A stretch of DNA of 60,887 bases from a virus, in IMG/VR virus record IMGVR_UViG_3300028196_000013, positions 1 to 60,887 of that record, one strand, 5' to 3'. A program made the translations under genes and the position numbers. Below the pieces are notes generated by a model. It saw only the letters and a list, made by a program, of their open reading frames with translations. It was not told the origin of the DNA and made no database searches. This document shows, piece after piece, positions 51,183-59,836 of the stretch (position 1 is its first letter; every line of letters starts with the position of its first letter).

Positions 51183-51395
51183 ATGGAAATATTTGATGTA
51201 AAGAGGTGCGAGGATGGGCACGAACTTCATAGGGTAATTACGGGTTTTAGAAAATGGAAGGCTTGGAATCGACTGATAGAAAAACAATATCTGGTAAAAG
51301 AGGTGTGCGCAGCATGCGGCAAAGGAGTTTCGCTTACGAGAGAGATTGATTGTTGCTGGTGCATAGAGAAATTGCTGTGCGGTTGCCGGAACTAA
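51183..51395 (+). CDS. Small zinc-finger protein
   Basis: 70 residues with C-x2-C (CAAC) followed by CCWC and CGC near the end, giving two or three possible zinc-binding pairs, plus a basic helical centre. Its TAA is followed by a complete junction motif. Confidence 0.6.
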   Translation: MEIFDVKRCEDGHELHRVITGFRKWKAWNRLIEKQYLVKEVCAACGKGVSLTREIDCCWCIEKLLCGCRN

Positions 51396-51402
51396 ACTGA
51401 AC

Positions 51403-51684
51403 ATGGAAGCAAAATTCGAAGTGACAAGAACAATTCGATACGAGAATTCTTTCGGTTGGGTTGGAGATGCGCATGAAAATGTAAAATTCAATGTGACCGT
51501 TAAAGTGAACGATGAGAAAGAGAAAGGATGGTGGGAAATCTCTGGTGGCGAGCATTATGCCAGTGGAGAACTATTGTTTGAAGGCAAGAGGCTGTGTGAT
51601 TACGATGGCATATTCAGCTTGCCCGACTACATCGCAGACAAACTTGAAGAAAACGGGTATGATGTAAGTTACCTGAAAAACTGA
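51403..51684 (+). CDS. Unknown beta protein
   Basis: 93 residues. Regular alternating strands (KFEVTRTIRYEN, VKFNVTVKVND) and a helical end with IADKLEENGYDVS. It looks like a small beta sandwich. Unknown. Confidence 0.55.
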   Translation: MEAKFEVTRTIRYENSFGWVGDAHENVKFNVTVKVNDEKEKGWWEISGGEHYASGELLFEGKRLCDYDGIFSLPDYIADKLEENGYDVSYLKN

Positions 51685-51686
51685 AC

Positions 51687-51872
51687 ATGGAAAAATCAGC
51701 AGAAAGAGAAGGAAGAATGATGATAAAAGCGAAGTATGATAAACATACAGACCAATACTTAGTGCGTTCTGTTAATTCACATGAACAAGGTGAGTGGTAT
51801 TATTGTAGGGGCTGTGAAATGAAATGGGTAAAACCATGCAATCATCATATGAATTGTCCAAGAAGTAACTGA
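51687..51872 (+). CDS. Small zinc-binding protein
   Basis: 61 residues, basic, with YYCRGCEMKW and CNHHMNCPRSN at the end. Two Cys pairs and two His give a plausible zinc finger. Confidence 0.6.
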   Translation: MEKSAEREGRMMIKAKYDKHTDQYLVRSVNSHEQGEWYYCRGCEMKWVKPCNHHMNCPRSN

Positions 51873-51874
51873 AC

Positions 51875-52642
51875 ATGGGAACATTACATTATGGACTTAG
51901 AGGAAGTAAAAGTAACGATGACGGAACTTTCACGGAACAAGAGATGGATGTGGTCGCTGGACTTGGCTTAGGATTTTTATCTGGAGCCACCGGCGTAGGC
52001 CACATCGGAGCAGGAGAGAAAGGCTACACCGCCCCTTGGGTGGTTACACCGGAAGAAGCCCAAGCAAGATTCGAGATATTCAAAATCTTAGATCCACAAG
52101 CCTGGGAAGAGTTGAAAACTCACGGACCTGGGGGAACTGGGGGTATTGGTGAGGGCAAATTAGAATGTTGGGAAAGACTTCTTGACATTGACTTCTTGGA
52201 AAACCTTGAGAAAAAAGAATGGAGTACAAATTGGGGCAACTGGTCGACGGAAGAATTCGTTTACAAGATGGGCTACAAATTTGGCTTCGAAAGAATTGCG
52301 AACTTCAAGCAGGGCTACTTCAGAAAATTCATCCCGATCCATAGTGAACATAGATGGCATCGAGATGGAATGGAAAAGGTGAAGCGAACAATTGTGATGC
52401 TGAATCTGCAGACAAACGGGCGAAAATTGGAAGACGAAGAAGTTGAAGATTGGTTTACCGAACTGCAAACAGATGCATGGAATTACTTACAGCAACGATT
52501 GATGCCGAACAGCATGGTCTCCGAAAGGGATTACAACTACTGCGAAGTCGCAGGCTACTACGGCGTATTCGATGTTAAGATTGATGAAAAGACAAACCGC
52601 TTGACAATTAAAGAGCGACTTGAAGAGGAACACGAAAACTGA
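51875..52642 (+). CDS. Unknown protein
   Basis: 255 residues. The first 70 residues are Gly-rich (VAGLGLGFLSGATGVGHIGAGEKG), and the rest is a Trp/Tyr-rich alpha/beta domain with helices near 120-200. Not a P-loop despite the Gly run, since no GKT/S follows. Unknown. Confidence 0.6.
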   Translation: MGTLHYGLRGSKSNDDGTFTEQEMDVVAGLGLGFLSGATGVGHIGAGEKGYTAPWVVTPEEAQARFEIFKILDPQAWEELKTHGPGGTGGIGEGKLECWERLLDIDFLENLEKKEWSTNWGNWSTEEFVYKMGYKFGFERIANFKQGYFRKFIPIHSEHRWHRDGMEKVKRTIVMLNLQTNGRKLEDEEVEDWFTELQTDAWNYLQQRLMPNSMVSERDYNYCEVAGYYGVFDVKIDEKTNRLTIKERLEEEHEN

Positions 52643-52644
52643 AC

Positions 52645-52983
52645 ATGGACAATAGTGAAACTATGGACAAACTGCATAAAATGGTAGATGAAAACGGATA
52701 CCACAGGGGATACCCCAGTGGACCAAATGATGACCGGCTGATGAATCTTAGCGATAAAGACCTGCGCTTGATGGTGTGGGCCTACAGCAACGAAGTACGA
52801 GTAATGAAAGAGGACATGGCAAACATACAAGCAGACATGTGGCATGAGGCATTATATGACCACGAAGAAAACATCATACGCATACCAAAGTCGCCTGGAA
52901 GCAAAGCAATCATTCGTTGTTTTGCCATTAAAGAGACGACAGTAGAAAGCATACACTCGCTGTGTGCGAAGCGAGGAAACTGA
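52645..52983 (+). CDS. Small helical protein
   Basis: 112 residues with a long helix DKDLRLMVWAYSNEVRVMKEDMA. The C-terminal region has KAIIRCFAIKETT strand and helix. Unknown. Confidence 0.55.
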   Translation: MDNSETMDKLHKMVDENGYHRGYPSGPNDDRLMNLSDKDLRLMVWAYSNEVRVMKEDMANIQADMWHEALYDHEENIIRIPKSPGSKAIIRCFAIKETTVESIHSLCAKRGN

Positions 52984-52985
52984 AC

Positions 52986-53291
52986 ATGGAACTACACGGA
53001 AAGCGAGCGATTGCATGGAATGGAGATTTGACCGACGAAAACGGCTTCATCTGGTGTACAGTCAAAGAAGACACACCAGGATACATTCCGATGACCGGGC
53101 AAGATGAATACCAAGCACCTTGGTATCTATGCCATTTTGAAAACCACAGGAAAGAAGACGGGACGATTGATTACACCTCCGCTCGAGAACGAGCAGAGAA
53201 AACCGCCGCACGATGGAACGAAGAACAAGGATACACGGAGGAGCAAGTACACAAAATTCTGGCTTCATCAATGAGACTTGGAAGAAACTGA
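52986..53291 (+). CDS. Unknown small protein
   Basis: 101 residues, with an aromatic first half (MELHGKRAIAWNGDL) and charged helix RERAEKTAARWNEEQG. Unknown. Confidence 0.55.
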   Translation: MELHGKRAIAWNGDLTDENGFIWCTVKEDTPGYIPMTGQDEYQAPWYLCHFENHRKEDGTIDYTSARERAEKTAARWNEEQGYTEEQVHKILASSMRLGRN

Positions 53292-53293
53292 AC

Positions 53294-53491
53294 ATGAAAC
53301 TTGAGAAAATCAGAGATGGTGAATACAAGTGGGGTGGAAAATTGATACTGAAAGAGGACCACCCTCACAATCACACCTACTACATGATATGGGGTGAGGA
53401 CGGAGAACTTGAAAGAGTTGCTTTAGCAGGGTTGAATGAAGTCCGGTCATACTTGACCGAAAAAGACCGAACCGTTGGTTCCACGCCCTAA
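53294..53491 (+). CDS. Small beta-helical protein
   Basis: 65 residues from the junction ATG, starting MKLEKIRDGEYKWGGKLI; mixed beta/alpha. It ends in TAA and is followed by a short non-coding 17 bases including a complete junction. Unknown. Confidence 0.5.
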   Translation: MKLEKIRDGEYKWGGKLILKEDHPHNHTYYMIWGEDGELERVALAGLNEVRSYLTEKDRTVGSTP

Positions 53492-53508
53492 ATGCGACTG
53501 AACTGAAC

Positions 53509-54012
53509 ATGGACAACAAATTGATTGTACGGATCATGTATTGTGTAGAGGATGAGTTTCCTCCGAAGTTCAAATTCGGAGACACTCTCCCAAATGTGAA
53601 AGAATTACGGGAGAACTGGAAGGTTCTTCCCGATTGGGTATATGAGAACTTGGCCGAAGATGGAATAAATCTTGAGTATGGCGACGACATGGCGAAAGAC
53701 ATCGAATACGGTTCGGTTGAACGCTTTGGAAACCTCATGGAAAACATATTTAGAAGGATGAATTCCTACGAAACGAATCCTCTTGCCATTGAATATCCTC
53801 ACAGGATTGACTGCTATGAGGATGGAGAAACGCCTAAGCTGCTCGAACCAGATAATCCGAGAATTGGGCAGGAATGGATGAAAGAACACAATGTCCATCA
53901 TACTTCGATGTCCGTTGGAGACATCGTGGAGATAAACGGTAAACTTTGGCATTGTCAAAGTGCCGGATGGAAATTGATGAATATAGAGGCCCATTGTTGG
54001 GACAATAACTGA
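53509..54012 (+). CDS. Unknown acidic protein
   Basis: 167 residues, Glu/Asp and aromatic-rich, with a C-terminal beta region SVGDIVEINGKLWHCQSAGWKL that resembles a small barrel. Unknown. Confidence 0.6.
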   Translation: MDNKLIVRIMYCVEDEFPPKFKFGDTLPNVKELRENWKVLPDWVYENLAEDGINLEYGDDMAKDIEYGSVERFGNLMENIFRRMNSYETNPLAIEYPHRIDCYEDGETPKLLEPDNPRIGQEWMKEHNVHHTSMSVGDIVEINGKLWHCQSAGWKLMNIEAHCWDNN

Positions 54013-54014
54013 AC

Positions 54015-54149
54015 ATGGAAAAAGAATGCTTTGCATGCGACCACGAAAGAAAAGTCCTCATCGTTGTACGAAAAAAGCCATTTTGTAAATGGTGCGTTGC
54101 GGATATATTGAAGGAACATATAGGTGATGATGGAGAATGGTTAAACTGA
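54015..54149 (+). CDS. 44-residue zinc-ribbon protein
   Basis: It starts at the junction ATG and ends at Asn-TGA of the next junction. C-x2-C (CFAC, 5-8) and C-x2-C (CKWC, 24-27) with a basic spacer (RKVLIVVRKK) form a textbook small zinc ribbon, followed by an acidic helix. Unknown partner. Confidence 0.65.
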   Translation: MEKECFACDHERKVLIVVRKKPFCKWCVADILKEHIGDDGEWLN

Positions 54150-54151
54150 AC

Positions 54152-54961
54152 ATGGCAGAAATCGTAAAAGAAGATGAGTTCGATAAGAGCGAATACTACG
54201 ACGAAAATGGCGAGGTCATATACTGCAAAGACACCGAGATTTTAATTCAAGGTGAAGCTGGCGGTAGAGGCGAAAAGACAGAAATGAAAGATGGAAGCAC
54301 CATATCCACGATTACAATGGGCATCTACAGTGGGAATCTGTGGAAGTACAAAGTAGCCGAGTGGCCATGGAGTCATGCTATGATTGAGAGTGAGAGAGGG
54401 CCGCCGTATTGGGGAGTCACAGACGAACCTGCGGATTACTTCGCTCACAAATACAACTTTTACTGTGGAATTACATGGGTACAGAGAATGCCTGCGGAGG
54501 TTGCAATGTTTTTATTGTCAAGACCATTCCGATTGATACCACATACAGATGGAAGTGTAGGGCTACACGCAGCGATCAAAATTCACGATGACCCAGAAAA
54601 GGGTAAGGAATTGATTGAAGCATTGAGTGAATCCACAAAGTCATACAAACAATTCATCGAATCGTCCAGGAAACTGGGCATTCATGGATATGAAAGCGGT
54701 CCAAGAAGGCCGCGTACAATGATCTTAGACGCAGCAGTGCGATTGAGGGAAAAACTCGAAAAGATAGAAACTCAATTCAATAGAATTCGATGGTTGGAAT
54801 ACAACATCAGATTCCGAAACAACATGGATGAGTGGCATGATATGTTTGACACGCGGATGCACAAGGAATTTGTTGCTGATACGGCCAAAGCATTTGAAAA
54901 GATAGGAACCCTCCTCGGGCAAGAAACACTTGCAAACGAGGAAGAGGTAGACGAAGACTGA
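54152..54961 (+). CDS. Unknown protein
   Basis: 269 residues from the junction ATG. The N-terminal half is beta-rich (TEMKDGSTISTITMGIYSG) with Trp residues. The C-terminal half is helical and charged (LREKLEKIETQFNRIRWLEYN), a probable coiled coil. No recognisable motif. Confidence 0.6.
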   Translation: MAEIVKEDEFDKSEYYDENGEVIYCKDTEILIQGEAGGRGEKTEMKDGSTISTITMGIYSGNLWKYKVAEWPWSHAMIESERGPPYWGVTDEPADYFAHKYNFYCGITWVQRMPAEVAMFLLSRPFRLIPHTDGSVGLHAAIKIHDDPEKGKELIEALSESTKSYKQFIESSRKLGIHGYESGPRRPRTMILDAAVRLREKLEKIETQFNRIRWLEYNIRFRNNMDEWHDMFDTRMHKEFVADTAKAFEKIGTLLGQETLANEEEVDED

Positions 54962-54963
54962 AC

Positions 54964-55320
54964 ATGGGATTATTGAAAACAGAATGTAAATCCTGCCAGC
55001 GTCCGTTGCAGGACATCAAATCCCAACTAAGGGGTATTGGCCCAATCTGTTATGAAAGGCCAAGATGCTCAAAATGCCATAAGCCAATAAAACGGTATGC
55101 GCATGCCGGATGGCACAGCACTCTCCTTTCTTGGAATGTATGGGGTGTCTACGGAAATCAAGCTGATAAGCGAAATCCAAACGGGATGTATTTTTTTGCA
55201 TTGTCGATATGCTGCAGTGCAGATATCGACAATGTTCAAATTATCTACGACGAATATGAAAAGGCAACGATGGATCACGAATTGACCCAGCGAGAATTGG
55301 CCGAGGCAAGAAGAGACTGA
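54964..55320 (+). CDS. Zinc-knuckle protein
   Basis: 118 residues. CKSCQRPLQDIKSQLRGIGPIC is the same knuckle type as at 37566 and 48193, followed at once by a second pair, CSKCHKP. Then there is a Trp-rich domain and a helical tail (RELAEARRD). Probably nucleic-acid binding. Confidence 0.65.
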   Translation: MGLLKTECKSCQRPLQDIKSQLRGIGPICYERPRCSKCHKPIKRYAHAGWHSTLLSWNVWGVYGNQADKRNPNGMYFFALSICCSADIDNVQIIYDEYEKATMDHELTQRELAEARRD

Positions 55321-55322
55321 AC

Positions 55323-55562
55323 ATGGCTAAGACAAAACGGATTAGAAGTTTAATCGCAGCATATTTGGAAAAAGAAGGTAAAGCATCTTTTACGAGGATA
55401 TTGACGCACATCAACGATACTACAAAGCATGGGACAACATCTCAGCAATTGGGGAATGTTCTGGCAAAGAACACAGAATTTACAAAGTGTGGAATGGTAT
55501 TCCAAGAATCAATGCTTACTGGCGGATATGAAGTAACAATATGGGAAATGAGCAAAAACTGA
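55323..55562 (+). CDS. Winged-helix-like protein, paralogue B
   Basis: 79 residues: IRSLIAAYLEKEGKASFTRILTHIND followed by SQQLGNVLAKNTEFTKCG, the same layout as the 35248 gene. Basic, without extra domains. Probable DNA-binding regulator. Confidence 0.65.
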   Translation: MAKTKRIRSLIAAYLEKEGKASFTRILTHINDTTKHGTTSQQLGNVLAKNTEFTKCGMVFQESMLTGGYEVTIWEMSKN

Positions 55563-55564
55563 AC

Positions 55565-55747
55565 ATGAAAACATACGAGTGTCAAAAATTATGGCAGCCC
55601 TTGATTTGTGCTACGCACGGGGCTCAGTGGGTTGCAAACATACACGATGAAACGGAAGAAGATGAAAATGGCGAAACTTACACAATTCGAAGCATAAATT
55701 GTGCGGTTACGGGTTGCCATAATCTAATGAGAGAAATAAGAATCTGA
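55565..55747 (+). CDS. Small Cys/His-containing protein
   Basis: 60 residues. Cys and His occur at ECQKLWQPLICATH near the start and NCAVTGCHN at the end, giving a possible zinc site, with an acidic loop (DETEEDENGE) between. Confidence 0.55.
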   Translation: MKTYECQKLWQPLICATHGAQWVANIHDETEEDENGETYTIRSINCAVTGCHNLMREIRI

Positions 55748-55749
55748 AC

Positions 55750-56091
55750 ATGACTGAATGTGAATTGTGCGACGATGTAGATTGCAGTCCAGGTTGCCCC
55801 AAATCTCAATGGAAGAGGGGGCTTGACTCGGGCTCGATTTTACGAGACAATTGGCAAAATGGAAGGACTGCGATATTTATTGGCGATCCACCTTACTTGG
55901 CAAAGGGTCTCGGAAATGGGAAATGCGAATTGCATGGAGAAAGAGAAGGATGCGAGGGTGCAGGCGAATTGTATGAATGGAAAGGACAAGACCCCTACAC
56001 TCTGCGAATGGTTACAAAATTAGCTTGTTCAACCTGCTTCTTCCAGCTTGAATTGGTAAGAAATGAAATAGAAAGCATAGATGGATACTGA
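55750..56091 (+). CDS. Cys-rich small protein
   Basis: 113 residues. CELCDDVDCSPGC at the start has four Cys, and later CELHGEREGC and CSTC supply more, giving two potential zinc sites. A basic/acidic alternation is otherwise unremarkable. Confidence 0.6.
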   Translation: MTECELCDDVDCSPGCPKSQWKRGLDSGSILRDNWQNGRTAIFIGDPPYLAKGLGNGKCELHGEREGCEGAGELYEWKGQDPYTLRMVTKLACSTCFFQLELVRNEIESIDGY

Positions 56092-56093
56092 AC

Positions 56094-56333
56094 ATGGAAG
56101 AAGACATTTTGGTGTTGACCGTAGTGAGTCTCCTTGTATTGACATGGATAGTTTACAAGGTGAGAAAAATGATTGAAAGAATAGATGTAATGGACCAAAC
56201 ATATTCAACGATGCTGAATGAATTGGGCTTCATGCTTGGAGCAACAATGGATCATCTGAAAGTGGTCCATCCTGACGACATCCCCAATGCACCGGATTTG
56301 AATAAGCTGGTGAGCGAGTGGGATAACAACTGA
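56094..56333 (+). CDS. Single-span membrane protein
   Basis: 79 residues. A hydrophobic segment at about 5-21 (ILVLTVVSLLVLTWIVY) is followed by a basic stretch and then a cytosolic helical domain. Type I or signal-anchor topology. Unknown. Confidence 0.6.
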   Translation: MEEDILVLTVVSLLVLTWIVYKVRKMIERIDVMDQTYSTMLNELGFMLGATMDHLKVVHPDDIPNAPDLNKLVSEWDNN

Positions 56334-56335
56334 AC

Positions 56336-56656
56336 ATGACGACAAGTGTTGATCTAAAAGGAGTGAAGAAGATTCACAGCCTCCCGTTCGAAGCAGAGGA
56401 CTGGGAGAAAGCTGAAATCTTCGCAAAGGAACTTGGATATGAGCAGACGGCTTACACCTCGCACGGGGTATTCAATGAGCTGGCTTGCATACCAGACCGA
56501 GAAGACTACGATATGGGGAAAAGAGAAGGAAGAATCATCAAGACGGCTGAACTTGGGTTCTTGTTTGTGCAAACAGACGAGAATTTGCTTGGCTGGCAAT
56601 TGGATGATTTCATCAATGAGAAATACGAACGAAAATTGATTCGTAATGAAGACTGA
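56336..56656 (+). CDS. Unknown small protein
   Basis: 106 residues, alpha/beta, acidic, with AEDWEKAEIFAKELGYEQTAYTS and a strand ELGFLFVQTDENLLG. Unknown. Confidence 0.55.
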   Translation: MTTSVDLKGVKKIHSLPFEAEDWEKAEIFAKELGYEQTAYTSHGVFNELACIPDREDYDMGKREGRIIKTAELGFLFVQTDENLLGWQLDDFINEKYERKLIRNED

Positions 56657-56658
56657 AC

Positions 56659-56916
56659 ATGACAATTATTGATGATTTGCAAACCATAATCGATGGAGCA
56701 GAGGAAGGTTTCTTCTCTATTGACGATTTGAAAGATATTGTGGAAAAAGAAAAGGGTCAAATGAAGACTCTTGGCGAGTTGATAAAATCCGCCAAGGAGT
56801 TAATCATTTACGATGAAGAAGACGATATGTGGGGTTATGACGAGGAAAGATGGTCGAATCCACCGTTGGATGCTATGGATCTTATTGTTCACATAGCAAC
56901 GCTTGACGAGAACTGA
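56659..56916 (+). CDS. Small acidic protein
   Basis: 85 residues, rich in Asp/Glu (AEEGFFSIDDLKDIVEKEKG and EEDDMWGYDEER). No Cys. Possibly a helical regulator. Unknown. Confidence 0.55.
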   Translation: MTIIDDLQTIIDGAEEGFFSIDDLKDIVEKEKGQMKTLGELIKSAKELIIYDEEDDMWGYDEERWSNPPLDAMDLIVHIATLDEN

Positions 56917-56918
56917 AC

Positions 56919-57053
56919 ATGGAATGCCCGGAATGTGGAAAAGATATGCAATTCAAATTGTCAGAAGAGCAAGAAGGATGGAGAGATGAAAAGGGATACC
57001 TTTGGATAACTGTTGAAGACAGTTTCAGGTGCCCGTGGTGCAAACAAAACTGA
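56919..57053 (+). CDS. 44-residue zinc-ribbon protein
   Basis: Starts and ends at junction motifs. CPEC at 3-6 and CPWC at 38-41 flank an acidic middle (LSEEQEGWRDEKG). A small four-Cys ribbon with 31 residues between pairs. Unknown partner. Confidence 0.65.
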   Translation: MECPECGKDMQFKLSEEQEGWRDEKGYLWITVEDSFRCPWCKQN

Positions 57054-57055
57054 AC

Positions 57056-57304
57056 ATGACTAAAGAAGCCGAAGAGAGTTGGACGATTAGAATGAATGAT
57101 TTGATAACCAAATTGAATTTTGATGAAGAATTGTTTTTTGAATACCTAAGCGAAGATTGGACCGTTAGCGAATACATGGATGCAGTAGCCGGATTGGGCG
57201 AAGGTGGCCCTGTTGGAGAATTGGCAGAAGGATGGGGACGAGCAGAATATGTGAATTCCCTCATCATTGATTTCCTCAAGAACGGAAAAAGAACCGAATT
57301 ATAA
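57056..57304 (+). CDS. Small acidic helical protein
   Basis: 82 residues from the junction ATG, acidic (TKLNFDEELFFEYLSED), with a Gly-rich loop (AGLGEGGPVGELAEG) and a short helix at the end. Unknown. Confidence 0.5.
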   Translation: MTKEAEESWTIRMNDLITKLNFDEELFFEYLSEDWTVSEYMDAVAGLGEGGPVGELAEGWGRAEYVNSLIIDFLKNGKRTEL

Positions 57305-57310
57305 CTGAAC

Positions 57311-57601
57311 ATGGACACTTTGACAAAATGGCTTGAATGGGAAGAACCGAATGTTTGGGATGTCTGCGGAGATATTCATTTCCGAGACTGGGAATGGAGC
57401 AGATTTTTCGGCAAAGATTTTGAAACATTGATCTCTGGCGGTTGGCTTCTCGAAGTCCTGCCATGGCAACTGGATTGCTACACATGCTATATGCTGATTT
57501 GGGGGACAGATCACGCTTATGCTGAACCAATGGGCCTAATCGGAGGTCCTGAGAGTTATCACCGAGACCTTGATGGTCGCCGGTCCGCAGTTGACGGATG
57601 A
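57311..57601 (+). CDS. Trp-rich small protein
   Basis: 96 residues with about ten Trp (DTLTKWLEWEEPNVWDVC, DWEWSRFFG). Acidic. A Cys pair CYTC near 58 is not clearly zinc-binding. Unknown. Confidence 0.55.
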   Translation: MDTLTKWLEWEEPNVWDVCGDIHFRDWEWSRFFGKDFETLISGGWLLEVLPWQLDCYTCYMLIWGTDHAYAEPMGLIGGPESYHRDLDGRRSAVDG

Positions 57602-57609
57602 AACTGAAC

Positions 57610-57879
57610 ATGGAAGAACCAAATAAATTCGAGGATTTAGTTGAAGGAAAGGACTACATCTTGCTTGACGGCGAGGAAATGGAGTCTTTGCTTCGTGCAG
57701 AAAGAGAGGGAAGGCCCATAGATGAGACCCCAGTAGAGCCCGATTGGGACGATACGAAAAGAAAAGAAGAAATCATCAAGTGGTTCATGGAGAGGATGGA
57801 GAATGTCCCCGATGGAACTTACATGGATGTGAAGATTGCACTTTCCTATGAGAAAGACGGTGTCTTTTACGATGTATAA
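57610..57879 (+). CDS. Small acidic protein
   Basis: 89 residues, Asp/Glu-rich (EDLVEGKDYILLDGEEME), with helical centre containing DDTKRKEEIIKWFMERMENV. Unknown. Confidence 0.55.
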   Translation: MEEPNKFEDLVEGKDYILLDGEEMESLLRAEREGRPIDETPVEPDWDDTKRKEEIIKWFMERMENVPDGTYMDVKIALSYEKDGVFYDV

Positions 57880-57886
57880 ACTGAAC

Positions 57887-58309
57887 ATGGCTGAAATTAG
57901 AATAATTTACCAGATAGACAATGCGGCGTTCGATGAAACCCCATTGCCAGAGACAAAGAGAATATTGAATGAAATCACGGAAGCAATGAGCAATGGTTCG
58001 CAAGGCGGACTGATTCAAGACATAAATGGCAATGGCATTGGTGCCTGGGTCATTGAAGGTGGCGATGAAACATACCCGTGCGTAAAGTGCGGTAAGGACG
58101 CAACAGAAGACTACCTTGTTCCAGAAGTAGGGATGACTTGTGACGGGTGCATGACCGATGCCGATTTAGAAGCATGGCACGCACATAACAAACTGCACAA
58201 CCCCGAATCATACGACGAGGAAGAGCCGTGGACCGGCGATGCTTACAACCCATCCGAAGATGAAGAATTTGGCTTTGGCCGCAACGACGGCCCAAGAGAT
58301 GATAACTGA
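57887..58309 (+). CDS. Acidic protein with zinc ribbon
   Basis: 140 residues. An acidic N-terminal domain of 55 residues, then a ribbon with CVKCG and CDGC, then His-containing AWHAHNKLHN and an acidic tail. Unknown. Confidence 0.6.
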   Translation: MAEIRIIYQIDNAAFDETPLPETKRILNEITEAMSNGSQGGLIQDINGNGIGAWVIEGGDETYPCVKCGKDATEDYLVPEVGMTCDGCMTDADLEAWHAHNKLHNPESYDEEEPWTGDAYNPSEDEEFGFGRNDGPRDDN

Positions 58310-58311
58310 AC

Positions 58312-58479
58312 ATGTCACAAGATGAAAAGAGCAGCGTGCCCTGCGAAGCCTGTATGGGAACAGGAGGGCTGGAAATGAATGGAGGACTTTCGCTATCAAA
58401 CGAATACTTCGAATGCGAAATATGTGAAGGCGTAGGTGAAATCGAGGTGATTCCAACCTACAAAAATACAACAGAATAA
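58312..58479 (+). CDS. 55-residue DnaJ-type zinc finger
   Basis: Two C-x2-C-x-G-x-G motifs, CEACMGTGG and CEICEGVGE, separated by 20 residues. This is the DnaJ central-domain pattern without a J domain. It ends in TAA immediately before a complete ACTGAACATG. Likely a stand-alone chaperone-type zinc finger. Confidence 0.7.
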   Translation: MSQDEKSSVPCEACMGTGGLEMNGGLSLSNEYFECEICEGVGEIEVIPTYKNTTE

Positions 58480-58485
58480 CTGAAC

Positions 58486-58686
58486 ATGGAATTTAGACAT
58501 CACTTGATGAGAAATGACGGAGAGAGAAAGATGTGGGTAATGAATGATCAAGGAATGTATGGATGGTTCACTTCTCAAAGACCGAGGGTTGGGATCTCCA
58601 CCTTCATCCGAAACCACCGACAAGAAATCGATGAAGCGATTGAGATGTATATGAGGCGAAGTGCCGAAAATGCACGAAGATACTGA
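58486..58686 (+). CDS. Small basic protein
   Basis: 66 residues. Basic with many Arg and Met (LMRNDGERKMWVMN), ending RRSAENARRY. Possibly nucleic-acid binding. Unknown. Confidence 0.55.
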   Translation: MEFRHHLMRNDGERKMWVMNDQGMYGWFTSQRPRVGISTFIRNHRQEIDEAIEMYMRRSAENARRY

Positions 58687-58688
58687 AC

Positions 58689-59102
58689 ATGAGTGACATT
58701 GGAAAATTGAATGAAGGAATAGAAGTATTTGTGATGCCAAAGGATTCACATACATTGCTGAAGGAGGCATTAGGATGTATTGCCGCCACGATTGATGCTG
58801 CGTTAGAGGCTTGCTTCAATAATGAAGAAGAATGGAAGGCCACACGAACGGAAATCTTCGATTCGTGGACTTTGATAACAGGATTCTTTGAAACCACAAT
58901 GAATATCGAAGGCAAGACCCTCGACGAAGGGAAAAAAACCTGCTGTGTTCGTGAAGAATGCGAGTGGATGGATGGGAAAGGAGAAAATGACCACGGGTGC
59001 ATTGGATTTGTTCAAGATGCAATCTTCGCACAGATTGAAGACTTGCCTCACGAACAAGGTATCCTGGTGCTAAAATCCGCATTGGATTTATTGGAAAACT
59101 GA
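58689..59102 (+). CDS. Unknown Cys-containing protein
   Basis: 137 residues. A helical N-terminal half (ALGCIAATIDAALEACFNNEEE), then CCVREECEW and GC in a possible metal site, then a helical end (ILVLKSALDLLEN). Unknown. Confidence 0.6.
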   Translation: MSDIGKLNEGIEVFVMPKDSHTLLKEALGCIAATIDAALEACFNNEEEWKATRTEIFDSWTLITGFFETTMNIEGKTLDEGKKTCCVREECEWMDGKGENDHGCIGFVQDAIFAQIEDLPHEQGILVLKSALDLLEN

Positions 59103-59104
59103 AC

Positions 59105-59440
59105 ATGATAGATGGAAAAACGATAGCCGACATGGTGTTCTTAATGGAAACATGGAACATGAATAATGGAACAGATGGATTTATTGATTTCTATGCAAAT
59201 CACCATCCGAATTGCCGATACGACGAAGAACAGGTTGAAGATTTATTGAACTTGGGAAGTATGATGGAAGCATGGCCGGATAAGTGGATGCAAGAGCAGT
59301 ATCAAAGATGGTTCAAAAACGATGACAGATTTTTGACAATGTTTCAATATTGTGCAGCGGATGGTCGAGGACTATTCACCAACTGGTTGCAAAAGATTGG
59401 AAAAGCGCAGAAAGTGATTGAAGATATCGCTGGAAACTGA
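59105..59440 (+). CDS. Unknown aromatic-rich protein
   Basis: 111 residues with many Met, Trp and Phe (ADMVFLMETWNMNNGTDGFIDFY). Helical with basic middle and a C-terminal helix (AQKVIEDIAGN). Unknown. Confidence 0.55.
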   Translation: MIDGKTIADMVFLMETWNMNNGTDGFIDFYANHHPNCRYDEEQVEDLLNLGSMMEAWPDKWMQEQYQRWFKNDDRFLTMFQYCAADGRGLFTNWLQKIGKAQKVIEDIAGN

Positions 59441-59442
59441 AC

Positions 59443-59829
59443 ATGGATAATTGGCTGAATACAAGAGCAGGAAGGGATTTCTCAATGAGAACCATTCCTG
59501 ATATGACGAAAGCGATGAACAGATTGGCAGATGCCTTACTTGTTCAAAACGATTTGACAATAGACGAAAGGCAACCAGTAGATCGCCCGACACTCGAAGA
59601 TATTGTAGAGTCGGAACGAGACTGGGAGGGTGATGCGAAATTGCTCTACACAGCGTTAAGCAGAATGCACCAAGCGGACAATGAAGACATGGAAATTGCT
59701 ACAGAAATGGCGTTTGATGTATTATCAAGCGTCTCAATGGATTTCCGAAACGAATACGCAGCCTACACATGGGAACGCTGTGGGATGAATACTATCTTTG
59801 TTTCCCGACGAACACAAACGATGAGATAA
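59443..59829 (+). CDS. Unknown helical protein
   Basis: 128 residues, mixed charge, with a long helical region (DAKLLYTALSRMHQADNEDMEIATEM). It ends in TAA then a full junction. Unknown. Confidence 0.55.
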   Translation: MDNWLNTRAGRDFSMRTIPDMTKAMNRLADALLVQNDLTIDERQPVDRPTLEDIVESERDWEGDAKLLYTALSRMHQADNEDMEIATEMAFDVLSSVSMDFRNEYAAYTWERCGMNTIFVSRRTQTMR

Positions 59830-59836
59830 ACTGAAC

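Noticed and set aside
51875-52642. P-loop NTPase
   Set aside because: The Gly-rich N-terminus lacks the G-K-S/T of Walker A.
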